DNA of 64,000 nucleotides from Sessilibacter corallicola (GCF_021290925.1 NZ_JAJSLX010000001.1:1426001-1490000); one strand, 5' to 3'; positions 26,338 through 36,744 are shown, counted from the first letter of the stretch. Notes: generated by a model from the sequence alone, not told the origin. Program-made: numbers and translations.

Positions 26338-28686
26338 TTAAAGTGACTCAAAGGTTCCATCTGTGTAATTAATCAGTACTAGACCGTTATCTTGTTCTTC
26401 GATGATCGCGAACACGGTGCCATCTAGACTGATTGAACCGGCAATGTCGGTTTCAGGGTCGGCCGTTTCAGACAAGGTAATGGTAACGCCGTCTTGGTTT
26501 TGAATCATGACGCTGCGCAACGCATCTTCTTCGGTCGGCTCGCTGTAGCTGACAACGAATTGATTTTCTAAGTAGCTAACGCTTGCTGTTACATCGGCAG
26601 CTTCAATGTCGGTACGCTCACCAGAAACAATCACTGCTACGTCGTTATCAATACCGTCGATATCAAGGCTGAAACCTAAACCGAAGCTGATTTCTACAAA
26701 GTTATCTGCGGTCTCATCGAAACACTCTTCCATGACCATGAATTCGCCGGTTGTTACTGACGTGGTTTCAGTTTCAACACAGTTAAATTCAACACCTCGG
26801 GCATCGGCAGAAATTTGCAAAGAAGCGGTTAGGCTTTCACCTGCTTGATCAGTAAACTCACCTGACAAACCAAAGGTAACTTCGCCTGCAGTTAGTGACT
26901 CTTCAAATTCATTAATTAATGCAGAACCAGTTTCGCCAAAGAGACCAGAACCAAAGAAGTCAGTTTCTTCAGACGCGATTTCATCGGCAACAAAGGTGAG
27001 GTTACCATCGAAAGAAACTGGATTGTCGGCGGTTAATTCGCTAATGATTACGTTGAGGTCTAATGCAACGTCGGTAGCTTCTAGTTCGCTGATGAATTCA
27101 TCACCGAAAACATCCATACCGTCTTGCTCAGAAGAAATGAGACCGTTGTCGGTATCGGTTGCCACTAACACAATGGCAATGTCGCCAGACTCAACTTCAA
27201 CTTCAATTCTGTCGGTAATGGTTGCAGAACCGGTCACTGAGAAATCAACGTCTGCGTTGGTTTCTTCAACAGTGACAACATTGACTGAACTGCCGTCGTC
27301 GGCAACTTCTTCGCTGACCATTTCGGTAATTGTGCTACCGGCATCGGTTGCGATCAATTCAACGTCAACATCAACGGTCATTCCGCTTGAAGTTTCCACC
27401 GGAATCATGTCTTCAACGGTGTAAACACCTTCGGAGATCACAACGTTAATGTTGCCATCGGCAAACTCAACAGCTTGCTCATCAACCAGCTCAACAAACT
27501 CAACCGCGCGTCCAATGGCTTCGGCAGCAACTGATAACGCCTCTAATGCGTAAATGGCATCGTCACCGGCAACCGCTTCTGCAAGTTCCAAACGATCGAT
27601 AAACACTTCCGTATCGGTAAGATCAACACCGTTCACCAAATCACGAAGATCACCAACGGTGTCTTGTACGATTTCTAGGTCTGAGTTGTCGCCGTTATCA
27701 GATGAATCGCCTTCGGTAGGATCAGTTGAACCATCGGCCGCGATCATTTCTTGGGTTTCAATGAGTGTTTGCAGCGTGTTCAAACTAACATCAACACCTG
27801 CGTCCATCGCAACGGTTTCAATGCTATCGACAACATCGCTCGCGAAGCCAAGAATGTCTTCTAAGGTAATGCCAGCGGCACCGTCCATTTCGGTATCGGC
27901 AACACCGCCATTATCAACGTATTGATTAGCGAACGCTTGTACAGCGTCGGCAATGCTTGCGGTGTTGTCATCGCCTAACACCGCTTCAACGATGGCTGCG
28001 TTGTACAGGTTGTATTGCAAAGTGAATTGATCAGCAGAAGCAACTTCATCAGGGTCAGTGACATCAACTACTGAGAATTGCGTTACATCACCGGCCAAAC
28101 CAAAACGATCTGCAACGCTGGTGTTGGCGTTTGCGATAGCATCTAAAATGTCGGTCTCGCTGCCCATAGAGAAATTATTTAACGCTAATTCTGAGGCAAC
28201 AGAAGATAGAGGAGTGACTGCAATATCGGGAGAAGTGTCATCAACTTCAGGAAGTACGGCATTAAGTTCTAATTCATTGAGAACAAAAGTATCGCCAAAG
28301 TTTACGCCATCACCGCAACCAGCTGCGATGTCACAAACCATTGATGTGGAAGAGTCGTTAGCAGCGCTGATAACAACCGCGATTGGGCCACCGTCGTAAT
28401 TGGTTAATTCAAGATTTTCGTAACGGCCTGAGTCGTTGGTAACGCCACTGCCTAAAACTGTGCTTTCGTCGATTGAACCACTGACAATTGGGTGAACATT
28501 AACAACACCACCAATCACGATACCTTTAGCGGCATCACCTGAAATAGTTACGGTTGTAGTAGGATCATCACTACTACCGCCGCCACCTCCACCGCCGCCG
28601 CCACAGGCGCCTAATAACATGGCTGACATTGATAACGAACAAGCAACAAAAATTTTCTTTTTGCTGAATCGGTTTAATCCTTCCAT
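26338..28686 (-). CDS. Large acidic lipoprotein with polyglycine linker
   Basis: This is a 782-residue secreted protein. The lipobox LGAC is followed by nine consecutive glycines and SSDDPTT, the arrangement common in surface-exposed lipoproteins of marine gammaproteobacteria. The mature part is extremely acidic, rich in Asp, Glu, Val, Thr and Ala. It begins with a carboxypeptidase-regulatory-like module (DAAKGIVIGGVVNVHP...VTNDSGRYENLEL), then a helical region, then beta-rich repeats. AGGAG eight bases before the ATG at 28686 decides the start. Several 60-140-codon ORFs on the opposite strand are shadows. Function is unknown; surface adhesion or structure is a guess. Confidence 0.8.
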   Translation of the reverse strand: MEGLNRFSKKKIFVACSLSMSAMLLGACGGGGGGGGGSSDDPTTTVTISGDAAKGIVIGGVVNVHPIVSGSIDESTVLGSGVTNDSGRYENLELTNYDGGPIAVVISAANDSSTSMVCDIAAGCGDGVNFGDTFVLNELELNAVLPEVDDTSPDIAVTPLSSVASELALNNFSMGSETDILDAIANANTSVADRFGLAGDVTQFSVVDVTDPDEVASADQFTLQYNLYNAAIVEAVLGDDNTASIADAVQAFANQYVDNGGVADTEMDGAAGITLEDILGFASDVVDSIETVAMDAGVDVSLNTLQTLIETQEMIAADGSTDPTEGDSSDNGDNSDLEIVQDTVGDLRDLVNGVDLTDTEVFIDRLELAEAVAGDDAIYALEALSVAAEAIGRAVEFVELVDEQAVEFADGNINVVISEGVYTVEDMIPVETSSGMTVDVDVELIATDAGSTITEMVSEEVADDGSSVNVVTVEETNADVDFSVTGSATITDRIEVEVESGDIAIVLVATDTDNGLISSEQDGMDVFGDEFISELEATDVALDLNVIISELTADNPVSFDGNLTFVADEIASEETDFFGSGLFGETGSALINEFEESLTAGEVTFGLSGEFTDQAGESLTASLQISADARGVEFNCVETETTSVTTGEFMVMEECFDETADNFVEISFGLGFSLDIDGIDNDVAVIVSGERTDIEAADVTASVSYLENQFVVSYSEPTEEDALRSVMIQNQDGVTITLSETADPETDIAGSISLDGTVFAIIEEQDNGLVLINYTDGTFESL

Positions 28687-28695
28687 TAAATTCAC

Positions 28696-29238
28696 TCCTA
28701 ATTTATAGCGAGATATTCCCTGGCATCCTAAAAAAAGGGCGCCGACTATCTTACATACCGGTTAATATTCCCAAGGTGTTAAGGGAGTCTTTTAGGTATA
28801 GAACACGTAAGAGGTGTCGCCCAGTATGTGAGAAAAAAATATAGTCTACGGGCGATTTATAATGGAATAGATATAAGAATTGTTAAGAAAATAAAATTCT
28901 TGAGAAGCGAAAAATTAAACACTTGTTAGTGTCTAAAAATTGTTTTTTATTTTTTTCACACTTTTTAATTAGTTTTTGGTTATTTATTAATTTAAAAACA
29001 GCATTAATATTTTTGGGTTTATGAAGTTGTGTAACCTTATGTTTTGTTAATGTTAATTTTTGAATTTACACAAAAGTTGTGTAAAAAACTGTACAAAAAT
29101 AACGTTAATTTAATACACAACTTTATAGTTTTTAACTGCTGATTTATAAACCCATACGATCAATTATTTTTCAATATTATACGCATTTAAATAACGATTT
29201 AATGACAACCCGTTATCTAAAATAAACATTGATCAATA
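28696..29238. other. 540-base AT-rich control region
   Basis: No gene is visible. The region is very AT-rich and lies upstream of the large lipoprotein gene and downstream of trmB, both on the minus strand. It contains repeated AAGTTGTGTAA motifs, described separately. Transcripts of the lipoprotein probably start here. Confidence 0.6.
29024..29123. promoter_or_regulatory. Cluster of TTGTGTAA operator-like sites
   Basis: AAGTTGTGTAA occurs at 29024-29034 and 29074-29084, 50 bases apart. A reverse copy TACACAACTT is at 29114-29123. The middle copy is part of a perfect inverted repeat, TTTACACAA (29065-29073), 3 bases, TTGTGTAAA (29077-29085). The spacing suggests cooperative binding of a dimeric regulator. 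Confidence 0.5.
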
Positions 29239-29952
29239 TCATTCGCTTTCACTTTTTTTAAAAATAATATCCCAAACCCCATGACCCAATCTTTCACCAC
29301 GGCGCTCAAATTTTGTTATCGGACGGTGATCAGGTCGCGGGCAATAATCGCCATCGCTGGCTGTATTCACAATTTTTGGCTCTTGATTTAACACTTCAAT
29401 CATGTGTTCGGCATATTCCTGCCAATCCGTTGCAAAGTGATAGCAACCATTTGATTTGATTTTGGTTAACGTTGTTGTGATAAAAGTCGGCTGAATAATT
29501 CTGCGTTTATTGTGTTTTTTCTTATGCCAAGGATCGGGGAAAAATACTTGCAGTCGATCGACGGATAAATTGGGAATACATTCTGTTAGAACGTCATTAG
29601 CGTCAGCCATGTAGACTTTTAAGTTGGTAATTTTTTCTTTGTAGGCGTTGTTAATCAAACGGCCAACACCGGGAGGGTGTACTTCAATTCCGATAAAGTT
29701 TTTTTCTGGTTCGTTTTTGCACATTTCCAATAACGAATCCCCCATACCAAAACCGACTTCAACAACTAATGGCGCTTGGCGCCCAAAAACTTGTTCGGGG
29801 TTTATTTCACCATCGAATAAACTCATTCCAAATTCTTTCCACGCGAGGTCAAATGCTTTGCGTTGGCCGTCGGTCATTCTTCCAGCGCGAATGACAAAAC
29901 TGCGAATGGATTTATCGTTAAATTCTGGTTTGATTGGAAATTCTTCGGACAT
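29239..29952 (-). CDS. trmB: tRNA (guanine46-N7)-methyltransferase TrmB
   Basis: This is a 237-residue SAM-dependent methyltransferase forming m7G46 in tRNA. It shows the SAM motif VVEVGFGMGDSLLEM, then NFIGIEVHPPGVG, the family signature VFFPDPWHKKKHNKRRI, and the C-terminal ..TKFERRGERLGHGVWDI. Length matches E. coli TrmB (239). It lies downstream of DUF423 and rpoH on the same strand, an order also found in Pseudomonas-type genomes. Confidence 0.95.
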   Translation of the reverse strand: MSEEFPIKPEFNDKSIRSFVIRAGRMTDGQRKAFDLAWKEFGMSLFDGEINPEQVFGRQAPLVVEVGFGMGDSLLEMCKNEPEKNFIGIEVHPPGVGRLINNAYKEKITNLKVYMADANDVLTECIPNLSVDRLQVFFPDPWHKKKHNKRRIIQPTFITTTLTKIKSNGCYHFATDWQEYAEHMIEVLNQEPKIVNTASDGDYCPRPDHRPITKFERRGERLGHGVWDIIFKKSESE

Positions 29953-29983
29953 AGGATTTAAAACTGATCGATAAAAAATTAAA

Positions 29984-30370
29984 TTACTGTTGTGTCGGAA
30001 TTTTCACAACAAGATGCACAACTAAACACAGCCAACCGGCCATAAAACACAAACCGCCCAGAGGGGTAATGGGGCCAAATAATTTAGAACCGCCAAAGGT
30101 CAGCGCGTACAAACTGCCTGAAAAAAACAGGGTTCCAACAATAAACAACCATCCGCTAATAATACTCAGACGGCCGCCTAAATTAATAAAGCCAAGTACG
30201 GCAACAAAGGCGAGCGCAAACACGTGATAAAACTGATATTGCACCGCTGTTTGGTAGGCATCGAATAAGTGCGGCGGTACTTTGCCTTTTAACCCATGTG
30301 CACCAAACGCCCCCAAACCCACGGCTAAAAAACCACTCATTGCCGCAACTACTGCAAATAATTTAGGCAT
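29984..30370 (-). CDS. DUF423 (YgdD/TMEM256-like) membrane protein
   Basis: This is 128 residues with four hydrophobic segments. The N-terminal VGLGAFGAHGLKGKVPP and the later YQFYHVFAL and PITPLGGLCFMAGW are the DUF423 signature. The ATG at 30370 has AGGAAA upstream; a longer frame starting at 30430 would run into the rpoH terminator. Function is unknown; it is an inner-membrane protein. Confidence 0.9.
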   Translation of the reverse strand: MPKLFAVVAAMSGFLAVGLGAFGAHGLKGKVPPHLFDAYQTAVQYQFYHVFALAFVAVLGFINLGGRLSIISGWLFIVGTLFFSGSLYALTFGGSKLFGPITPLGGLCFMAGWLCLVVHLVVKIPTQQ

Positions 30371-30412
30371 ATTCAGAGTTTCCTCGCGCTTGATGATATT
30401 AGGGCCTTGCCC

Positions 30413-30443
30413 ACAAAAAAAGCCGTGCAATGCACGGCTTTTT
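30413..30443 (-). terminator. Intrinsic terminator of rpoH
   Basis: The perfect stem GCCGTGCA/TGCACGGC (30422-30438) is flanked by an A7 tract at 30414-30421, which forms the T-run on the minus strand after rpoH. Confidence 0.9.
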
Positions 30444-30466
30444 AATGATTAAACCAGATCGTGCAA

Positions 30467-31321
30467 CTAGGCTTCGATCATAGCTCGCACTTTTTTCATG
30501 GCGTTCTTTTCAAGCTGCCGAATTCTCTCAGCAGAAACACCGTACTGAGCAGCCAGCTCATGCAGTGTTGATTTATCTTCATTCAACCAACGTTGCTGCA
30601 AAATATCTTTACTGCGGTCATCTAACTGGCTAATGGCTTTTTCTAGATTGTTGGTACTGTTTTGTTCCCAATCAGCATCTTCAAGCTGAACAGCAGGGTT
30701 GTAACGAGTATCTTCTAGATAGTTAGATGGCGCTTGGAATGCAGTTTCATCGTCGTCATCAGCACCGGCATCGAATCCCATGTCTGTGCTGGCCAACCGG
30801 CCTTCCATTTCTCGAACGTGTTTAACTTCTACGTTGAGATCTTCCGCAACCGCTTTCGCTTCTTCGTTGGTCAACCAAGCCAGACGCTTTTTAGCGCCGC
30901 GCAAGTTGAAGAACAATTTACGTTGCGCTTTGGTGGTCGCAACTTTAACGATACGCCAATTGCGAAGAATGTATTCGTGAATTTCTGCTTTGATCCAGTG
31001 AACGGCAAAAGACACCAGACGCACCCCTTTTTCAGGGTTGAAGCGTTTAACGGCCTTCATTAAGCCGACGTTACCTTCTTGAACCAAATCAGATTGGTTT
31101 AAACCATAACCACTGTATGACTTAGCAATGTGTACTACAAAACGCAGGTGCGCCATCACCAAGCGACGTGCCGCCTCTAGGTTTTCTTCGTAGTACAGCT
31201 TCTCTGCCAATTCTTTTTCTTCCTCGGCAGAGAGGACTGAGAAGTTGTTTACGGCCTGAATATACGAGTTCAGATTTTGCCCTGGGGCTAGAATCTGTAC
31301 AGGCTGTAAGTTGGTTCCCAT
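30467..31321 (-). CDS. rpoH: Heat-shock sigma factor RpoH (sigma 32)
   Basis: This is a 284-residue sigma-70-family factor that directs RNA polymerase to chaperone and protease genes. It shows region 2 ([37 protein letters not shown]), the RpoH-specific box QRKLFFNLR at 133-141, and region 4 with a helix-turn-helix ([27 protein letters not shown]). The ATG at 31321 has GGAGG five bases upstream, overruling a TTG at 31333. It lies downstream of ftsX, ftsE and ftsY, as in E. coli. A sigma-32-like promoter is visible upstream. Confidence 0.97.
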   Translation of the reverse strand: MGTNLQPVQILAPGQNLNSYIQAVNNFSVLSAEEEKELAEKLYYEENLEAARRLVMAHLRFVVHIAKSYSGYGLNQSDLVQEGNVGLMKAVKRFNPEKGVRLVSFAVHWIKAEIHEYILRNWRIVKVATTKAQRKLFFNLRGAKKRLAWLTNEEAKAVAEDLNVEVKHVREMEGRLASTDMGFDAGADDDDETAFQAPSNYLEDTRYNPAVQLEDADWEQNSTNNLEKAISQLDDRSKDILQQRWLNEDKSTLHELAAQYGVSAERIRQLEKNAMKKVRAMIEA

Positions 31322-31436
31322 GTATGCCTCCAAAATTAGTGGGAGAAGAATATTATCATCGCGTATTTAGAACACCAAGCTTTGGATAGTTCAATTAAAG
31401 CAGTTTTCATGCGTAATATCCTTATTACTCGTCAAA

Positions 31437-31463
31437 GCTTGGGGCAAATTTCTTCAGTTCAAG
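31437..31463 (-). promoter_or_regulatory. Sigma-32-like heat-shock promoter before rpoH
   Basis: Reading the minus strand, CTTGAA (31463-31458), a 13-base spacer and CCCCAAGC (31444-31437) match the sigma-32 consensus CTTGAA-N13-CCCCAT with the same spacing as E. coli groE. The start of transcription would be about 110 bases before the rpoH ATG. Confidence 0.5.
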
Positions 31464-31601
31464 TCGCACTAGAAAGTGCTAATGTAGTGTCTCTATCAAA
31501 ACAAAATATAACGGTGCCATCAATAAATTGAGCCCGCTTGTCGCTCAATAACTTCAAGATGTGAACTGAAGTAACAATAAACGCTATTTTCTTAGTAACA
31601 C

Positions 31602-32651
31602 TTACTCGGGTTTTATCTCAGCCAAGTGCCTCGAAACCGCCAGCCAGGCTCCCATAGAGCTGAGTATGCAGGCGCTAGCGATGATCATAAGGCTCTGCGA
31701 AAAACTGAAGCCTGAGACATCTATCTGTGACTGATAAAGCTGAGCCAGTTTCGAAATCGGCTCCGACAACCACCATTGAGCAATCACGACGATCACCAAT
31801 GCGAGCACGCCACCGCCAATTCCGTACCACATTCCGGTGTACAAAAAAGGGCGTCGGACAAACGCGTCAGTGCCACCTACCAGCTTAGTGATAACAATCT
31901 CGTCTATACGACTGGCAATGGCTAAGCGGATGATATTGCCGATAACCAACACTACGGCAAGGCCAAAAATCAACGACAGAGCGGCAACGATACGCCCGCC
32001 AAGGCGGATCAGCTGCTCAAGTTTGGCCAGCCACTCAAAGTCCATTTGCACACTTTCAACGATAGCGTTTGTGCGAACTTGTGCCGTGAATGCCTCTAAT
32101 TGCGCCAATTCCAGTTGATTCGGTGTAATCACCAGCACCGGCGGAATCGGATTGTCTTCGAGAGAGTCGAGAATATCGCCAAATCCTGAAACCGACTGAA
32201 ATTGGCTCAAGCCCGCTTCGGCGCTCACAAACGTGACCGAATCAGTAACTGCATTCTCTGACAAGCGCTGTTGCAACTGATCAATTGCTGTTTGTTTGGC
32301 ATCCTTGTGCAGATACACACTGATTTGCGCGGGTTGATCCCACTGATGGGTCTGAGATTGAACGTTATCCAAAAACAGATACAGCAGTGAAGGCAGAGCA
32401 AGGGCGATGGCAATCACCAAGCACGTAAGAAAGCTTTGCCAAGGTGCTACGACCAGTTGCATTAAGGACTTACTGGCACTGGCTTTGTGATGTTGAAAAT
32501 ACGCGGCGAGCTTTGCGTTATAGACGGCAAAGCCAGACGTAGAATCTCTGGAATTACTTTTTTCTCGCTTAACCTGACGAGCGCTCGCTTTTGCTGATCG
32601 AGACTCGGAACGGCGATTAGCGCGGGGAATACGTCGATTCTGTTCAGCCAT
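31602..32651 (-). CDS. ftsX: Cell division protein FtsX
   Basis: This is a 349-residue inner-membrane subunit of FtsEX, which couples ATP hydrolysis at the division ring to activation of cell-wall hydrolases. It has a basic cytoplasmic N-tail of about 65 residues, TM1 (75-94), a periplasmic domain with DSVTFVSAEAGLSQF and ..EDNPIPPVLVIT, and three C-terminal membrane helices with the FtsX loop IASRIDEIVITKLVGGTDAFVRRPF. The ATG at 32651 overlaps ftsE by 8 bases; a longer frame to 32711 is rejected. Confidence 0.95.
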   Translation of the reverse strand: MAEQNRRIPRANRRSESRSAKASARQVKREKSNSRDSTSGFAVYNAKLAAYFQHHKASASKSLMQLVVAPWQSFLTCLVIAIALALPSLLYLFLDNVQSQTHQWDQPAQISVYLHKDAKQTAIDQLQQRLSENAVTDSVTFVSAEAGLSQFQSVSGFGDILDSLEDNPIPPVLVITPNQLELAQLEAFTAQVRTNAIVESVQMDFEWLAKLEQLIRLGGRIVAALSLIFGLAVVLVIGNIIRLAIASRIDEIVITKLVGGTDAFVRRPFLYTGMWYGIGGGVLALVIVVIAQWWLSEPISKLAQLYQSQIDVSGFSFSQSLMIIASACILSSMGAWLAVSRHLAEIKPE

Positions 32652-33342
32652 CGGCGTTTCGACTCCCAGTTGATCGACTCGGCAGTTCGCCGTCGTGAAC
32701 CAACTTACCATCGGCCAAGCCCAGCACTCGGCGGTTCATGGTTCGGATCAAAGCGATATCGTGGCTGGCGATCAGAACGGTTACGCCAACTTGGTTGAAC
32801 TGATCAAACAGATTCATCACTTCGGCAGACAATTCTGGGTCGAGATTACCGGTGGGTTCATCGGCTAACAACAACGCGGGTTTATTAACAACCGCCCGAG
32901 CAATGCCCACCCGCTGCTGTTCGCCGCCCGATAAAGCAATCGGGAGCTGTTTTTCTTTGTCGAGCAGCCCGACTTTATCGAGTGCAGCCCGTACCCGACG
33001 GCCCATATCTTTGCCTTGATAGCCGGAGATTTGCAGCGGCAAAGCGACGTTGTCGAAGACGTTGCGATCGTTGAGTAACTGGTGGTTCTGGAACACCACT
33101 CCCACGTTGCGCCGCAACGAGGGAATTTGGCGATCAGACAGGCGATTGAGGTTGAGCTGATTGACAAAAACTTGGCCTCGGGTGGGCCGCTCAATCAGCA
33201 TAACGAGCTTTAGGAGCGTGCTTTTACCCGCACCCGAATGCCCGGTGAGAAATGCAAACTCGCCCGTTTGCATTTCAAAGTTGAGTTCAGATAAGGCGTC
33301 TTGATTACCGTAGCGCTTGCTGACTCGGTCAAATCGAATCAT
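32644..33342 (-). CDS. ftsE: Cell division ATP-binding protein FtsE
   Basis: This is a 232-residue ABC ATPase. It has Walker [10 protein letters not shown] at 34-42, a Q-loop VFQNHQLL, signature [14 protein letters not shown], Walker [13 protein letters not shown] and ASHD. It partners FtsX. It begins 7 bases after the ftsY stop in the order ftsY-ftsE-ftsX-rpoH of E. coli. The C-terminus is slightly extended compared with E. coli FtsE (222). Confidence 0.96.
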   Translation of the reverse strand: MIRFDRVSKRYGNQDALSELNFEMQTGEFAFLTGHSGAGKSTLLKLVMLIERPTRGQVFVNQLNLNRLSDRQIPSLRRNVGVVFQNHQLLNDRNVFDNVALPLQISGYQGKDMGRRVRAALDKVGLLDKEKQLPIALSGGEQQRVGIARAVVNKPALLLADEPTGNLDPELSAEVMNLFDQFNQVGVTVLIASHDIALIRTMNRRVLGLADGKLVHDGELPSRSTGSRNADG

Positions 33343-33349
33343 GTACTAA

Positions 33350-34393
33350 CTAATTTGCCTCACGGGAGAACAGCGCTTTGGTGAAGTCCGGTGCGGAAAA
33401 CGGCTGAAGATCATCGACACCTTCGCCCACACCAACAAAACGGACCGGAATATCAAAACGCTTGCACAGCGCAAAGATAATGCCGCCTTTGGCCGTACCA
33501 TCGAGCTTGGTCAGCGCCAAACCCGTCACACCTACCGCTTCGTTGAATTGTTCGGCTTGGTTCAACGCATTTTGGCCGGTGCCTGCATCGAGCACCAACA
33601 ACACTTCGTGCGGCGCACTGACGTCCAGCTTTGCCATGACACGTTTTACCTTGGAAAGCTCTTCCATCAAATTGCTTTTGTTATGAAGACGACCAGCGGT
33701 GTCGGCGATCACAACATCAATGCCTTTGGAGCTTGCCGATTGAATTGCGTCGTAGATCACCGAGGCGCTGTCGGCGCCTGTGTGTTGCGCAACCACAGGT
33801 ACGTTGTTGCGCTCGCCCCACACTTGTAGCTGTTCCACTGCAGCAGCGCGGAAGGTATCACCGGCTGCCAGAGTAACTGATTTTCCTTGCCCCATCAGAT
33901 GCTTAGCAAGTTTGCCAATTGTGGTGGTTTTACCTACACCGTTAACGCCGACCACTAAAATAACGTAAGGCTTTTTATCGGTATCGATCACCAAAGGCTG
34001 ATCAGCGTTTTGCAGCATGCTGGTTAAATGCTGCTGTAAAGCGTGATAAACCGCATCGCCATCGGTTAACTGCTTGCGCTCAATGCTAGCCGTTAATGCA
34101 TCAATAATTTCAGACGTCGCATCGAGGCCAACGTCGGCGGTAAGCAGCAGCGTTTCAATGTCTTCTAACAGCTCTTCATCGATCTCTTTTTTGCCAAGTA
34201 ACAGATTGGCTAAACCGTTACTTAAGTTACTGCTGGTTCTGGCAAGACCCGATTTAATGCGTTGAAAAAAGCTCTTTTTTGCAGGCTTTTCTACGACAGG
34301 TTCCGCTTCGACCACTTCATTGGTGACCGGAGAAGATTCGGGAGAGGCTTGTTCGGTAGACTGAGTCTTTTTAGACTTGCGTTTGAAAAACAT
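33350..34393 (-). CDS. ftsY: Signal recognition particle receptor FtsY
   Basis: This is a 347-residue SRP GTPase that delivers ribosomes to the membrane. A short acidic A domain (1-40) with a Lys-rich start, a helical N domain (about 41-135) and the G domain can be seen. G-domain motifs are GVNGVGKTTTIGKLA (149-163), DTFRAAAVEQL, DTAGR, TKLDGTAKGG and VGVGEGVDDLQPF. It is the first gene of ftsY-ftsE-ftsX. It is divergent from rsmD across about 277 bases, which hold both promoters. Confidence 0.97.
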   Translation of the reverse strand: MFFKRKSKKTQSTEQASPESSPVTNEVVEAEPVVEKPAKKSFFQRIKSGLARTSSNLSNGLANLLLGKKEIDEELLEDIETLLLTADVGLDATSEIIDALTASIERKQLTDGDAVYHALQQHLTSMLQNADQPLVIDTDKKPYVILVVGVNGVGKTTTIGKLAKHLMGQGKSVTLAAGDTFRAAAVEQLQVWGERNNVPVVAQHTGADSASVIYDAIQSASSKGIDVVIADTAGRLHNKSNLMEELSKVKRVMAKLDVSAPHEVLLVLDAGTGQNALNQAEQFNEAVGVTGLALTKLDGTAKGGIIFALCKRFDIPVRFVGVGEGVDDLQPFSAPDFTKALFSREAN

Positions 34394-34670
34394 AGATTCC
34401 TTAAGTGTGCGACAATAGGTGTTCGACAGTGGCCGAAGGTCGCAGCTCGATGTTCTTACAGGCTTTCATAAAGCCCTAGAAAATCGCTAGACTGCATGCG
34501 GCGATGGCAACCTCAAATTTGGCCCATCGTAAAAGTTGCTATCCTACCACTTTCAGGGGCTTTGGCGGTATTCCCAACAACTTCATATGCCGTTTTTGAG
34601 GACAAAAATGTGTATTAATACCCCGATCACTGCACCGCGACAGATTTCACTTCTCAAATGAGTTCCAATC

Positions 34671-35273
34671 TTGAAGAAAAAACCCGCCAAAAATCGTTCA
34701 GCAAATGCTCCGTCCAACCACTTACGCATCATTGGCGGTCAATGGCGAGGTCGCAAACTGACGTTTCCCAGCATTGAGGGCTTGCGTCCTACAGGCGATC
34801 GCATTCGCGAAACCGTGTTTAATTGGTTGCAGTTCGAGCTTCCAGAAGCACGTTGCCTCGATCTATTTGCCGGTTCCGGTGCATTGGCCCTAGAATCCCT
34901 GTCGAGACGAGCTGAGTTTTGTTTGATGCTCGAAAAAGACGGCCAAGCGTGTGCGCAACTTAACAGTCATCTTGTTGCATTAGAGTGTCGCCAAGCACAG
35001 GTATTGAATACAGATTCACTCGATTGGTTGGCACAGTGTAAGCCGGAAAATGAATTGCAGTTTGATGTTGTCTTTTGTGACCCACCGTTTGCCCTGGGGC
35101 TTTGGCAGCGGTGTTTTGAGCTTTTGGAATCCAAAAACCTCATTGCAGAAGGCGGCTGGATCTATGTGGAAGCCCCAAAGAATGAATCGCTCGATTTTCC
35201 CAGCCAGTGGCAAATTCATCGCAAAAAATCCACGGGTCAAGTGGACTTTTACCTACTAAATCGTGCCAGTTAA
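34671..35273 (+). CDS. rsmD: 16S rRNA (guanine966-N2)-methyltransferase RsmD
   Basis: This is a 200-residue SAM methyltransferase for G966 of 16S rRNA. It has IIGGQWRGRKL, the RPTGDRIRETVFNWL motif, SAM-binding LDLFAGSGALALESLSR, and the catalytic DPPF. A TTG start at 34671 is used because a stop codon lies in frame just upstream (34659) and no ATG occurs early in the frame. It is divergent from ftsY and followed by coaD, as in E. coli and Pseudomonas. Confidence 0.92.
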   Translation: MKKKPAKNRSANAPSNHLRIIGGQWRGRKLTFPSIEGLRPTGDRIRETVFNWLQFELPEARCLDLFAGSGALALESLSRRAEFCLMLEKDGQACAQLNSHLVALECRQAQVLNTDSLDWLAQCKPENELQFDVVFCDPPFALGLWQRCFELLESKNLIAEGGWIYVEAPKNESLDFPSQWQIHRKKSTGQVDFYLLNRAS

Positions 35274-35389
35274 TCGATATTGACACCTCAAACGGACGTT
35301 TGAGCACTTTGTAACAGCGGCTCTAGTTGTTAAGATTCGCGCCTTGTAACAGTCAGCTGTCGATCTGCAGCTGCAAGTGAGGAAATTGA

Positions 35390-35884
<495 letters not shown>

Positions 35885-35922
35885 CCGCTACAAAACATTG
35901 CCAGGTTAGCGGCCACTCGCCA

Positions 35923-36744
35923 CTAACTTTGGCACTGACTACAATAGACTGTTGTACGATTGCCCATACGAATTTCTTTGAGCGGTTTTTGGCAGTTAAC
36001 ACAAGGTTCGTTACCACGCCCGTATACGTTTAATTGCTGGGCAAAATACCCCGGCTTGCCGTCGCCACCAATAAAATCCTTAAGTGTTGTCCCGCCTTGC
36101 TCAATCGCCCGCGCCAGAACCTTTTTAATCTCTTCCACTAAGATTTCAGCTTGAGCTTTGGTCAGCTTGCCCGCGGGTTTTGTCGGACGAATACCGGCGG
36201 CAAACAAGGCTTCGTTCGCATAAATATTGCCGACCCCAACCACCACTTTGCTGTCCATAACAAATGTTTTGATGGGCTGTTTCCGCTTTCGAGACTTCTG
36301 ATACAAATACTGCCAATCAAAGTCTTCGGATAAAGGCTCTGGGCCAAGATGCGATAAAAGGTCGTGCTCAAATACGGGATGGCTCGCCCACAAAACCGCG
36401 CCGAAACGGCGAGGATCGTGAAATCTCAAGACAACACCATTGGCCATACACAAATCTACATGTTCATGAGTTTGCACGCTGGCTTGCTGCCCAGGAGGTA
36501 ATACTCGCAAAGAGCCTGACATTCCCAAATGCCAAAGCACATAACCGGCATCAAATTCCAGCAATAAATACTTACCTCGGCGAGTGAGAGACCGCAATTG
36601 TTCACCCTTTATCGTACTGGCTAAGTCTTTTGGAATCGGCCAACGCAAACGATCATTGCGAACGACCAGTTTCGCAACTTTTTCACCGACAATATGAGGC
36701 GCAATTCCTCGTCGGGTGGTTTCTACCTCGGGTAATTCGGGCAT
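35923..36744 (-). CDS. mutM: Formamidopyrimidine-DNA glycosylase MutM
   Basis: This is a 273-residue base-excision repair enzyme removing 8-oxoguanine. It has the catalytic N-terminus MPELPEVE (Pro2 nucleophile, Glu3), the RRGKYL lysine, the [23 protein letters not shown] helix-two-turn-helix, and a C-terminal zinc finger C-x2-C-x16-C-x2-C. All key residues are present. Unlike Pseudomonas, no ferredoxin gene lies between coaD and mutM. Confidence 0.97.
   Translation of the reverse strand: MPELPEVETTRRGIAPHIVGEKVAKLVVRNDRLRWPIPKDLASTIKGEQLRSLTRRGKYLLLEFDAGYVLWHLGMSGSLRVLPPGQQASVQTHEHVDLCMANGVVLRFHDPRRFGAVLWASHPVFEHDLLSHLGPEPLSEDFDWQYLYQKSRKRKQPIKTFVMDSKVVVGVGNIYANEALFAAGIRPTKPAGKLTKAQAEILVEEIKKVLARAIEQGGTTLKDFIGGDGKPGYFAQQLNVYGRGNEPCVNCQKPLKEIRMGNRTTVYCSQCQS

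Noticed and set aside
26606-28399. Four plus-strand ORFs (80-142 codons) opposite the large lipoprotein
   Set aside because: They are Ser/Thr/Val-rich shadows of an Asp/Glu-rich gene, with no homology and no start signals.
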